Source: JACMLD01 sp963705285
GTDB taxonomy: Bacteria > Bacteroidota > Bacteroidia > Chitinophagales > Chitinophagaceae
DNA: 64,000 nt
NCBI GenBank assembly: GCA_963705285.1
Contig: OY970066.1
Coordinates: 4,712,001-4,776,000 of the forward strand
Direction of reading: 5' to 3'
The notes under the pieces are model-generated. The model had not been told where the DNA came from. It did not search any database and saw only the letters and a list, made by a program, of their open reading frames with translations. Positions 16,780 through 24,860 of this stretch are shown here, piece after piece. Both the position numbers and the translations under genes were made by a program. Every line of letters begins with the position of its first letter. The first letter of the stretch is position 1.

Positions 16780-19218
16780 ATGCTACAAAACTATTTGAAA
16801 ATTGCCTGGCGAAATTTAACGCGCAACAAAGCATTTTCTTTCATTAATATTTTTGGACTAGCAATAGGCCTTGCTACCTGCCTGCTGATAATGCTGTATG
16901 TTATTGATGAAAAAAGTTATGACCAACACCATACAGATGGAGAGCGCATTTACCGGATAGCCTCTGTCAGTAGCTCAGGGGGAAAAAGTGAAACATGGGC
17001 CGCGGTGGCCGCCCCAATAGCGGGAGGTATACAGGCAGGTTTACCTGAAACGGAACAGATAACACGCGTGCTCACCTTTCCTGATATTGCCACCATGTTA
17101 ATGCGGTACAATACAAAATCAGGCAACAAAGAATTTTTTGAGCCTGGCGGATTGTACGTTGATTCTACTTTTTTCAACGTATTTACCTATGATTTTATAC
17201 ACGGCAATGCCAATACCGCGCTTGCCAAACCCAATAGCCTGGTGGTATCAGCCACTATGGCCGAGAAGTATTTTGGGCCTGGCAATCCGGTTGGTAATAT
17301 TATTACTATCAATACACCCTTTGGTGAAATGAATTACACTGTCACAGGTGTATACAATGAAACCCGCTACAAATCTCATATTGCCGCCAATTATTTTCTG
17401 TCTATGCGCAACAATGATATGTGGAACTGGGTGCAGCGGCAAACCGGCTGGACCAATAACAATGTTTTCTTTACCTATGTAAAAATAAAGCGCAACACTG
17501 ACGCCGGCGTATTTGCGAAAAAATTAACGGCCCTTTTTAACCAGCATGCCGCCGTAGAAGCCAAAAAAGCAGGTTTCTCAAAACAATTGTTTCTACAGCC
17601 GTTAAAAGACATCTATCTGCATTCTGCCCTTGGAAATGAAATAGGCGCCAATGGAAACATTACTTACCTGTACATCCTGGCCAGCATAGGTCTATTCATT
17701 TTGCTGATTGCCTGCATCAACTTTATGAACCTGAGTACGGCACGTTCTCAGAAAAGAGCAAGAGAAGTAGGTGTAAGAAAAGTAATGGGTGCAGAAAAAG
17801 CCTCGCTGGTCCGCCAGTTTTTGGGTGAATCATTCCTCATGTGTTTGATAGCACTGATGCTGGCATTGCTGATCAGTTGGCTATTGTTACCTGCCTTTAA
17901 CGAGTTTACACAAAAACATATTCAGCCCTTTGATAAACCTGCCCTGTTGTATGGGATTGCCGGTCTTGCTTTACTGACAGGCTTTTTGGCTGGTTTGTAT
18001 CCAGCCTTCTATCTTTCCGCATTTGCGCCAGTTGCCGTATTAAAAGGAACTGTTAGAAACAGTTTTTCTGCTACGGCTATTCGCAAAGGCCTGGTGGTTT
18101 TTCAGTTTACCATTTCTATCTGCCTGGTGCTGGGCGCTGTTGTAGTATGGAAACAACTGGATCTACTAAAGAACCAACACCTCGGTTTCAATAAAGAACA
18201 ACAGTTAATATTGCCATTACAGCAGGCATTCAGGAATTCGGAAAAAGATTATACCGTGCTGAAAAATGAGCTGGCAGCTATTCCTGGTATTACGTCCATC
18301 AGCAGCGGTTCTGCCTACCCGGGCATTGCCAATCTCAATGATATGCTTTTCTACCCCGAAGGAAAAACGGTAAACGATGTGGTAGACGTAAGGCTTGCAG
18401 GTGCAAATACCGGGTTTATAGAAACGCTTGGTTTTACTTTAATCAGCGGCCGCTCGTTCTCGGCAGATTTCAAGGCAGATTCTGCCAGTATTATTTTAAA
18501 TGAAACGGCTGTCAAAGATTTGGGATATACTGCTGCTACAGCACTGGGGAAACAAATTCAGTACGATTATGCCGGGCATCATACCATGCAAATCATTGGG
18601 GTGCTGAAAGATTTTAATTTTCAAAGCCTGCACAATGCAATAAAGCCGTTTGGTTTTACCAGTGGACTCTTTTCCAATAAATATGGGTATCTGGTGGCCA
18701 CTGTGAAGGGCAGTGATTACCGGCGGCTGATACAATCAGTGGAACAGGTTTGGGCAAAATTAAATCCCGGAATACCGTTTATGTATTCTTTTATTGATCA
18801 GGATTTCCAACGCAATTATCAAAAGGAGCAACATTCTTCGCGCATCATCGTCTCTTTTACCATTATTGCAATATTGATTGCCTGTCTTGGCCTGTTTGGC
18901 CTGGCAGCTTTTGCTGCTGAACAGCGTACAAAAGAAATTGGTATTCGCAAAGTGCTCGGCGCTTCAGTGGCGGACGTAATAAAATTGTTATCGGGCGAAT
19001 TTATAAAACTGGTGTTTGTGGCCATGGTAATAGCATCGCCCATTGCATGGTATTGTATGCGTAAGTGGCTGCAGGATTTTGCTTACCGCGCAACCATTAG
19101 CTGGTGGATGTTTGCCGGCGCAGGTTTGCTGGCCATAGGCATAGCGCTTATTACCGTAAGTTTCCAGGCCATCAAAGCGGCCACTGCCAACCCGGTGAAT
19201 TCGCTACGGTCGGAATAA
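16780..19218 (+). CDS. MacB/FtsX-type ABC permease, copy 7
   Basis: The protein has 812 residues and opens MLQNYLKIAWRNLTRNKAFS. The first periplasmic domain is followed by FtsX core 1 near residue 311 (CINFMNLSTARSQKRAREVG). The linker YPAFYLSAFAP differs at the usual SSFKP position. FtsX core 2 near residue 715 reads EQRTKEIGIRKVLGAS. It ends NPVNSLRSE. The start codon is fixed by family alignment and directly follows the short-repeat tract. Confidence 0.95.
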   Translation: MLQNYLKIAWRNLTRNKAFSFINIFGLAIGLATCLLIMLYVIDEKSYDQHHTDGERIYRIASVSSSGGKSETWAAVAAPIAGGIQAGLPETEQITRVLTFPDIATMLMRYNTKSGNKEFFEPGGLYVDSTFFNVFTYDFIHGNANTALAKPNSLVVSATMAEKYFGPGNPVGNIITINTPFGEMNYTVTGVYNETRYKSHIAANYFLSMRNNDMWNWVQRQTGWTNNNVFFTYVKIKRNTDAGVFAKKLTALFNQHAAVEAKKAGFSKQLFLQPLKDIYLHSALGNEIGANGNITYLYILASIGLFILLIACINFMNLSTARSQKRAREVGVRKVMGAEKASLVRQFLGESFLMCLIALMLALLISWLLLPAFNEFTQKHIQPFDKPALLYGIAGLALLTGFLAGLYPAFYLSAFAPVAVLKGTVRNSFSATAIRKGLVVFQFTISICLVLGAVVVWKQLDLLKNQHLGFNKEQQLILPLQQAFRNSEKDYTVLKNELAAIPGITSISSGSAYPGIANLNDMLFYPEGKTVNDVVDVRLAGANTGFIETLGFTLISGRSFSADFKADSASIILNETAVKDLGYTAATALGKQIQYDYAGHHTMQIIGVLKDFNFQSLHNAIKPFGFTSGLFSNKYGYLVATVKGSDYRRLIQSVEQVWAKLNPGIPFMYSFIDQDFQRNYQKEQHSSRIIVSFTIIAILIACLGLFGLAAFAAEQRTKEIGIRKVLGASVADVIKLLSGEFIKLVFVAMVIASPIAWYCMRKWLQDFAYRATISWWMFAGAGLLAIGIALITVSFQAIKAATANPVNSLRSE

Positions 19219-19241
19219 TGTGCTAATGTGGAAATGTGGAA

Positions 19242-19299
19242 ACCTGCCTGCCGGCAGGCAGGTGTGCTAATGTGAAAACCTGCCTGCCGGCAGGCAGGT
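19242..19299. repeat. Two 22-bp perfect palindromes
   Basis: Copies at 19242-19263 and 19278-19299 are separated by a TGTGCTAATGTGAA unit. They are identical to the copy at 4804. Confidence 0.9.
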
Positions 19300-19316
19300 G
19301 TGGAACCTACGAGCCG

Positions 19317-19420
19317 ATGCAGCGACGCGGTGAATGGAACGCAGATTATCATGATTGTCTTGATAAAATAGGAAGTGTATTTGGTTAATGATGACCAGCG
19401 CAGTGGCACGGTTTCACTTT
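19317..19420 (+). repeat. R1 intergenic repeat, copy 6 (degenerate)
   Basis: It begins ATGCAGCGACGCGGTGAATG and keeps AACGCAGATTATCATGATTG. The GGGCTGGG hairpin is lost. Confidence 0.5.
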
Positions 19421-19539
19421 GATTTATTAATAAATGGTATGATGAACCGCTCTGGCGGACATAGGTGTGCGAAGGAATTTCCAAGTAAAAGACCATGACT
19501 TGTAACAAATCGTGTGCTTCATGCGTCAGGTGGGAAGCC

Positions 19540-19675
19540 GGGAACCGGAAGTCGGAAGTCAGAAGTCAGAGATCCTACATCAGCGATCCGACATCCTGCA
19601 TCAGACATCAGAAATCAGAAATCCGAAATCAGACATCAGAAATCAGACATCAGAAATCAGAAATCCGACATAAAT
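19540..19675 (+). repeat. Degenerate CAGACATC/CAGAAATC short-repeat tract
   Basis: The tract begins as GGAAGTCGGAAGTCAGAAGTC and grades into CAGACATC and CAGAAATC units. It ends just before the ATG of permease 8. Confidence 0.8.
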
Positions 19676-19682
19676 CAACACT

Positions 19683-22055
19683 ATGTTTAACAATTTTTTC
19701 AAAGTAGCGTTCAGAAATCTTTTTCGCAACAAAGGCTTCTCTGTAATCAACATTACCGGGCTTGCAGTGGGTATGGCCAGTGCTATCCTCATCTTTTTAT
19801 GGATACAGAACGAGATCAGCTATGATCAGTTTCATGAAAAGAAAGACCGGATCTACGAAGCATGGAACCGTGCACGGTTTGATGGCAAACTGATGTGCTG
19901 GAACACCACGCCAAAAATACTGGCCAGAACACTGGAGAAAGATTTGCCCGAAGTGGAACGCGCCGTAAGAGTAAACTGGGGCAGCAACTTCCTGTTTAGC
20001 ATTGCCGATAAAAGGATCACCAAACAAGGTAATATGGTGGATACAGGCTTTTTGCAGATGTTTAGTTTTCCGATGCTGAAAGGCAACCCCAATACCGCGC
20101 TCAACGACATGCATTCCATTGTTCTTACAGAATCATGTGCCAAAAGTTTTTTTGGCAATGAGGATGCCATGGGTAAAATAGTTAAAATTGAAAACAAGGA
20201 TAATTTTACCGTTACAGGCGTAATAAAAGACTTGCCCAATAATACTCGTTTCAAGTTTGAGTACCTGCTGCCATGGGCTTACCTGATTGCGCGCAATGAG
20301 AACGACAGCAACTGGGGAAATAACAGTACGCGTACCTATGTGCTGCTGAAAAAAAATGCCACCCTCGCTTCTGTGGCCCCTAAAATAAAAGTGCTGAAAC
20401 AGCACTATGAAGATGAAGCCAAAAAAGATAAATGGGAAATGTTCATCTACCCTATCAGCCGCTGGCGCCTGTACTCCAGCTTTACAAACGGTGCAGAAGA
20501 TTCTGGCGGCCGCATGACCTTTGTAAAGCTGTTTGGCACCATTGCGCTTTTCATTTTGCTGATTGCCTGTATCAATTTTATGAACCTGAGCACCGCCCGC
20601 AGCGAGAAGCGGGCAAAAGAAGTGGGCATCCGAAAGGTAGTAGGCGCACAAAAAGCATCGCTTATCAGCCAGTTCATTGGCGAATCTGTGTTGCTGGCAT
20701 TCCTGGCGGCAATTGTTGCCGTGCTTATTGTGCTTATCAGCCTGCCCGGGTACAACCAGCTCACGGATAAAAAATTGTTTATTGATTTTACCAGCGGGTA
20801 TACATGGCTGGTAGGTATCGGTTTTATACTGTTTACAGGCCTGCTGGCGGGTAGTTACCCGGCGTTTTTCCTGTCGTCTTTTCAACCCGTAAAAGTATTA
20901 AAAGGTACGTTTAAGAAGCCGCATGCACTGGTTACACCGCGCAAAGTGCTGGTAGTTCTTCAATTTACTTTTGCCATTATACTCATTATCTGCACCATTA
21001 TTGTAAAACAGCAAATTGATTATGCGCAAAGCCGTGATACGGGCTACAACAAAGACAACCTGGTGTATCATTTTATGACGGGTGATATCACCAAAAATTA
21101 TGCAATCATAAAAAATGAGTTGCTGACAAGCGGCATTGCGCTGGCAGTAACAAAAACAAGTGCGCCGCTTACCGAAAGCTGGAGTGATGGCTGGGGACAG
21201 GAATGGGAAGGTAAAGACCCCAACGATAAAACAGATTTCGCCAGGTACGTGAGTGATGAAGGACTGGGCGTTACTGTAGGCCTTCAATTTGTTAAAGGCC
21301 GCGATTTCGACCTGAAACAATTTCCTACAGACTCAACCGGGTTGATCATCAATGAATCATCGCTCAAAGTAATGAAGTTCAAAGAGCCGCTGGGCAAAAT
21401 TGTAAAAGACAATGGCATTGAATGGCATATCGTGGGCGTTATCAAGGATTTTATTCTTACCTCTCCATATGAGCCTACCAGACCGATGCTGATTTCCGGC
21501 GCAAAAAATAATTGGTTTAGTGTAATGCAAATAAAACTGAACGGAAAAAATCCCCTGCCAAAAAACCTGGAGAAAGCATCCGCCATATTTAAAAAATACA
21601 ATCCGGAATATCCCTTCGATATACAGTTTGTAGATGCCGAATATGCCCGCAAATTTGAAAACGAACAACGCCAGGGCACACTGGCAGCGTTGTTTGCAGG
21701 GCTCACCATATTTATATCTTGCCTTGGCTTGTTTGGCCTTGCTACGTACATGGCCGAAAACAGGATAAAAGAAATTGGCGTTCGTAAAGTGCTGGGCGCA
21801 TCCGTGGGAGGCATCACCGCTTTATTGTCGAAAGATTTTATACGGCTGGTAATCATTTCATTTTTAATAGCAGCGCCTTTGTCTTATTGGGCCATGTATA
21901 AATGGCTCCAGGATTATAATTACCGGGTAACCATCCACTGGTGGGTATTTGCGCTGGCCTGTATTTTATCGGTCGCCATTGCGCTGTTAACTGTAAGCTT
22001 CCAGGCAATGAAAGCAGCAAGGGCCAACCCCGTAAAATCGCTTCGAACGGAGTGA
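19683..22055 (+). CDS. MacB/FtsX-type ABC permease, copy 8
   Basis: At 790 residues this is one of the two shortest complete copies. It opens MFNNFFKVAFRNLFRNKGFS. FtsX core 1 near residue 295 reads CINFMNLSTARSEKRAKEVG, as in copy 2. FtsX core 2 near residue 693 reads ENRIKEIGVRKVLGAS. It ends NPVKSLRTE. Only 102 bp separate it from copy 9, without R1 or palindromes, so these two are probably co-transcribed. Confidence 0.95.
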   Translation: MFNNFFKVAFRNLFRNKGFSVINITGLAVGMASAILIFLWIQNEISYDQFHEKKDRIYEAWNRARFDGKLMCWNTTPKILARTLEKDLPEVERAVRVNWGSNFLFSIADKRITKQGNMVDTGFLQMFSFPMLKGNPNTALNDMHSIVLTESCAKSFFGNEDAMGKIVKIENKDNFTVTGVIKDLPNNTRFKFEYLLPWAYLIARNENDSNWGNNSTRTYVLLKKNATLASVAPKIKVLKQHYEDEAKKDKWEMFIYPISRWRLYSSFTNGAEDSGGRMTFVKLFGTIALFILLIACINFMNLSTARSEKRAKEVGIRKVVGAQKASLISQFIGESVLLAFLAAIVAVLIVLISLPGYNQLTDKKLFIDFTSGYTWLVGIGFILFTGLLAGSYPAFFLSSFQPVKVLKGTFKKPHALVTPRKVLVVLQFTFAIILIICTIIVKQQIDYAQSRDTGYNKDNLVYHFMTGDITKNYAIIKNELLTSGIALAVTKTSAPLTESWSDGWGQEWEGKDPNDKTDFARYVSDEGLGVTVGLQFVKGRDFDLKQFPTDSTGLIINESSLKVMKFKEPLGKIVKDNGIEWHIVGVIKDFILTSPYEPTRPMLISGAKNNWFSVMQIKLNGKNPLPKNLEKASAIFKKYNPEYPFDIQFVDAEYARKFENEQRQGTLAALFAGLTIFISCLGLFGLATYMAENRIKEIGVRKVLGASVGGITALLSKDFIRLVIISFLIAAPLSYWAMYKWLQDYNYRVTIHWWVFALACILSVAIALLTVSFQAMKAARANPVKSLRTE

Positions 22056-22157
22056 TAAGTTGCGGGCATTTGTTCCGGTTAACGAGGGATATAAAATCTA
22101 AACTCAACCATTGCGAATACGGTCAAACGGAAATCAGAAATCAAGAAATCCTTTTTT

Positions 22158-24539
22158 ATGTTTAAAAATTATCTTCTTCTGGCACTGAATAACTTCAGAA
22201 AACAAAAAATGTTTTCGCTCATCAATATCCTGGGGTTAACCATTGGAATTACGTGTTGCCTGATGATCTATCTTTTTATTTTGAATGAAATGAGTTATGA
22301 CAAATTTCATGCAAATGCGAAAGATATTTACCGCGTCATGCGCGTAGGTTCGATAAATGGAGAGAAAAGAGAAATACCCTGGCTATCGCCACCTTATGCA
22401 ACTGCGCTGGTCAATGATTTTCCAGATGCTGTACAACAATCTGTGCGCGTTTCGCCAGACAACGATCTCATTACGTACCAGAACATCTCCTTTAATGAAA
22501 AGCACATTTATTTAACGGATGATAATTTCTTTACCTTTTTCAGTTTCCCTTTGTTAAAAGGCAACCCCGCCATTGTATTAAAGGATCCAAAAAGCATTGT
22601 ACTGACTGCCAGCGCTGCAAAGAAATATTTTGGCAACGAAGATCCTATTGGTAAGGTGCTTCAGATGAATAAGAGTATGCAATTAAAAGTAACCGGCATC
22701 GCTAAAGACGTGCCTGTTAATTCGCACCTTGATTTTGATATGATTGTGCCCATCTCCAACTTCAAAAATGATGGCTGGTTTAACCAATGGCCCAGCAACA
22801 GCCTGTTTACATATATTCAGCTTAAGCCAGGTGCCAGCCCCGAGCAGTTGAGTAAACGCTTTCCGCAGTTTATGGACAAATACATGGGAAAATATTATGC
22901 GGAAAGCGGCTTCAAAATGGATTTAAAGATTAACGCGTTCAAAGATATTTATTTTGAAAAAGAGACGCCGTTCGATAATGTAAAACACGGCAACAAAAAA
23001 ATGGTATACATTTTCATGTCGATCGCCATTTTAATACTCCTCATAGCCTGTATCAATTTTATGAATCTCTCAACGGCCAGGGCAACAGAGCGGGCGAAAG
23101 AAGTGGGGTTAAGAAAGGTAATGGGTGCTGTTCGTAAACAGCTGATAGGGCAATTTATTCTTGAATCATTTATAGTTACCACTATTGCGGCCATACTGGC
23201 TGTGCTGCTGCTTCAATTAGTTATGCCGGCCTACAATAACTTACTGGGTTATTCTTTACCGGGTTTCTGGAGCAATCCATGGCTGTACTTATTTCTGTTG
23301 GCAGTAATATTGATAGTGGGTTTGCTGGCAGGTAGCTATCCTGCCCTATTGTTATCATCATTCTCGCCAATTGAATCACTGAAGGGTAAATTACGGGTTG
23401 GCAAAAACGGCGCCATCTTCCGCAAGGCACTGGTGGTTTTTCAATTCGGCATTTCTGTACTGCTAATCATCAGCATTACAGTAATCATGAGCCAGATGCA
23501 TTACATGAAAAATACCGACCTTGGTTTCAGGCAGGATCAGGCGATGATCGTCCGGTTCGACAATGACGATATTCGTAAACATAGTCTCCAGTTTAAAAAT
23601 GAACTGCTGCGCAATACCGCAGTACAAAGTGTATCGCTCATGTCTGGCGAACCCGGCGGCTTTCACGACAGCTACGGTTTTGAAGCGGAAGGTAAACCCG
23701 GTGGGCGATTATTGCTGAACACTGAATACACTGATTTCGACTATGTAAAAACGTTAGGGCTCACAGTCATAGCCGGTCGCGATTTTTCTTCGGCATTTCC
23801 TACTGATACCGCTCATGCAGCTATCATCAATCACTCTGCCGCTATGAAACTGGGCTATACGCCGCAGGAGGCGGTCGGTAAATGGATAAAGAATCTGACA
23901 CGTGATACCATCCGGCGATCCATTGTTGGGGTGGTAGAAGACTTTCATTACATGTCTTTGAAAGAGCCTATTGGTTCGCTGGTAATTACGCCAGGCACAG
24001 ATAAACGCCTGGCATTGGTAAAACTGCGCAGCCCCAATATGCAGGCCGCCATCAATGATTGCAAAAAAGCGTACACCAGCCTCGTGAGCTCCTACCCTTT
24101 TGAATACAGCTTTCTTGACGAAAAATTCAGCCAACTATATAAAACTGAAATCCGCCAGCAATCCATTTTAAGTGTATTTTCTATCATTGCCATCTGCATT
24201 GCTTGCCTCGGCCTGTTTGGACTGGCTTCTTACACAGCGGTAAAAAGAACAAAGGAAATTGGTGTAAGAAAGGTACTGGGTTCATCCATACAGAATATTG
24301 TAGTACTGTTATCTAAAGATTTACTGAAGCCTGTGTTTGCAGGCACAGTCATAGCCATACCGGTGGCCTACTATTTTATGGCCAAGTGGTTACAGGGTTT
24401 TGCTTACCGGGTACCGATTCATTGGTGGATGTTTGCGGGCGCAGCAGCGGTGGCGGTTATCATTGCACTGGCTACCGTAAGCGTACAGGCGGTTAAAGCA
24501 GCGTTGGCCAACCCGGTTAAAAGCCTCCGGACAGAGTGA
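22158..24539 (+). CDS. MacB/FtsX-type ABC permease, copy 9
   Basis: The protein has 793 residues and opens MFKNYLLLALNNFRKQKMFS. FtsX core 1 near residue 297 reads CINFMNLSTARATERAKEVG and is followed by LRKVMGA. FtsX core 2 near residue 696 has VKRTKEIGVRKVLGSS. It ends NPVKSLRTE at TGA. It resembles copies 2 and 8 in core 1. A 36-bp relic of another permease lies 120 bp downstream (24660-24695). Confidence 0.95.
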   Translation: MFKNYLLLALNNFRKQKMFSLINILGLTIGITCCLMIYLFILNEMSYDKFHANAKDIYRVMRVGSINGEKREIPWLSPPYATALVNDFPDAVQQSVRVSPDNDLITYQNISFNEKHIYLTDDNFFTFFSFPLLKGNPAIVLKDPKSIVLTASAAKKYFGNEDPIGKVLQMNKSMQLKVTGIAKDVPVNSHLDFDMIVPISNFKNDGWFNQWPSNSLFTYIQLKPGASPEQLSKRFPQFMDKYMGKYYAESGFKMDLKINAFKDIYFEKETPFDNVKHGNKKMVYIFMSIAILILLIACINFMNLSTARATERAKEVGLRKVMGAVRKQLIGQFILESFIVTTIAAILAVLLLQLVMPAYNNLLGYSLPGFWSNPWLYLFLLAVILIVGLLAGSYPALLLSSFSPIESLKGKLRVGKNGAIFRKALVVFQFGISVLLIISITVIMSQMHYMKNTDLGFRQDQAMIVRFDNDDIRKHSLQFKNELLRNTAVQSVSLMSGEPGGFHDSYGFEAEGKPGGRLLLNTEYTDFDYVKTLGLTVIAGRDFSSAFPTDTAHAAIINHSAAMKLGYTPQEAVGKWIKNLTRDTIRRSIVGVVEDFHYMSLKEPIGSLVITPGTDKRLALVKLRSPNMQAAINDCKKAYTSLVSSYPFEYSFLDEKFSQLYKTEIRQQSILSVFSIIAICIACLGLFGLASYTAVKRTKEIGVRKVLGSSIQNIVVLLSKDLLKPVFAGTVIAIPVAYYFMAKWLQGFAYRVPIHWWMFAGAAAVAVIIALATVSVQAVKAALANPVKSLRTE

Positions 24540-24659
24540 ACATAATGAAGAATTATGAATTAAGAGTTATGAGTCGGGTCATTCTTAACACCCTTATTCA
24601 AATTTACAAATTCATTTTAATTCACCACTCTTAATTCATAACTCATAATTCTCAATTCC

Positions 24660-24695
24660 TTCCAGGTAATCAAAGCGGCGGTTGCCAACCCGTTT
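24660..24695 (+). pseudogene. Relic of a permease 3' end
   Basis: Translation of 24660-24695 gives FQVIKAAVANPF. This is the conserved C-terminal segment of the array's permeases (FQAIKAAVANPV...SLRxE). It then departs from the family before the SLRSE end. Nothing else of the gene remains upstream, where a short-repeat inverted repeat abuts it. It implies that another array member was lost by deletion or recombination. Confidence 0.75.
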
Positions 24696-24779
24696 ACGCA
24701 CTGCGTGCAGATTAATGCGAGGAAATTGTTGGTCTGATGTAACCCAAACTTAGTGCCTGCATTTCTCCATTTGAAAACA

Positions 24780-24799
24780 ACCGTTCATCCAATGACGGT
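24780..24799. promoter_or_regulatory. LytTR-like dyad before permease 10
   Basis: ACCGTTCATCCAATGACGGT: the left arm ACCGTTCAT fits the published LytTR half-site pattern [TA][AC][CA]GTTN[AG][TG]. The right arm is its near-complement (ACCGTCAT on the - strand). It lies 61 bp upstream of the ATG. It is a candidate site for the LytTR regulator encoded at 32900-33619. Confidence 0.35.
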
Positions 24800-24860
24800 G
24801 CTGCCATTAATTTGATACAAGTATATTTGGAAAATCACTCACCGGAAACCATTGTATGAT

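Larger units (their letters stand above)
19219..19682. other. Gap between permeases 7 and 8 (464 bp)
   Basis: No gene is seen. It holds two 22-bp palindromes (19242-19263, 19278-19299), a degenerate R1 copy (19317-19420) and a long CAGACATC/CAGAAATC repeat tract (19540-19675). Confidence 0.65.
24540..24860. other. Gap between permeases 9 and 10 (321 bp)
   Basis: It holds an imperfect inverted repeat (arms 24547-24573 and 24628-24659, built from AATTATGAATT/AAGAGTTATGAG units), a permease 3'-end relic, a LytTR-like dyad at 24780-24799, and a TATATTTG sequence at 24822-24829. The last resembles the Bacteroidota -7 box but lacks a clear -33 TTTG. Confidence 0.6.

Noticed and set aside
20133..20885. 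250-codon open frame on the - strand inside permease 8
   Set aside because: It is fully antisense to a conserved permease. Its composition mirrors the reverse of FtsX motifs, and no family motif is seen.
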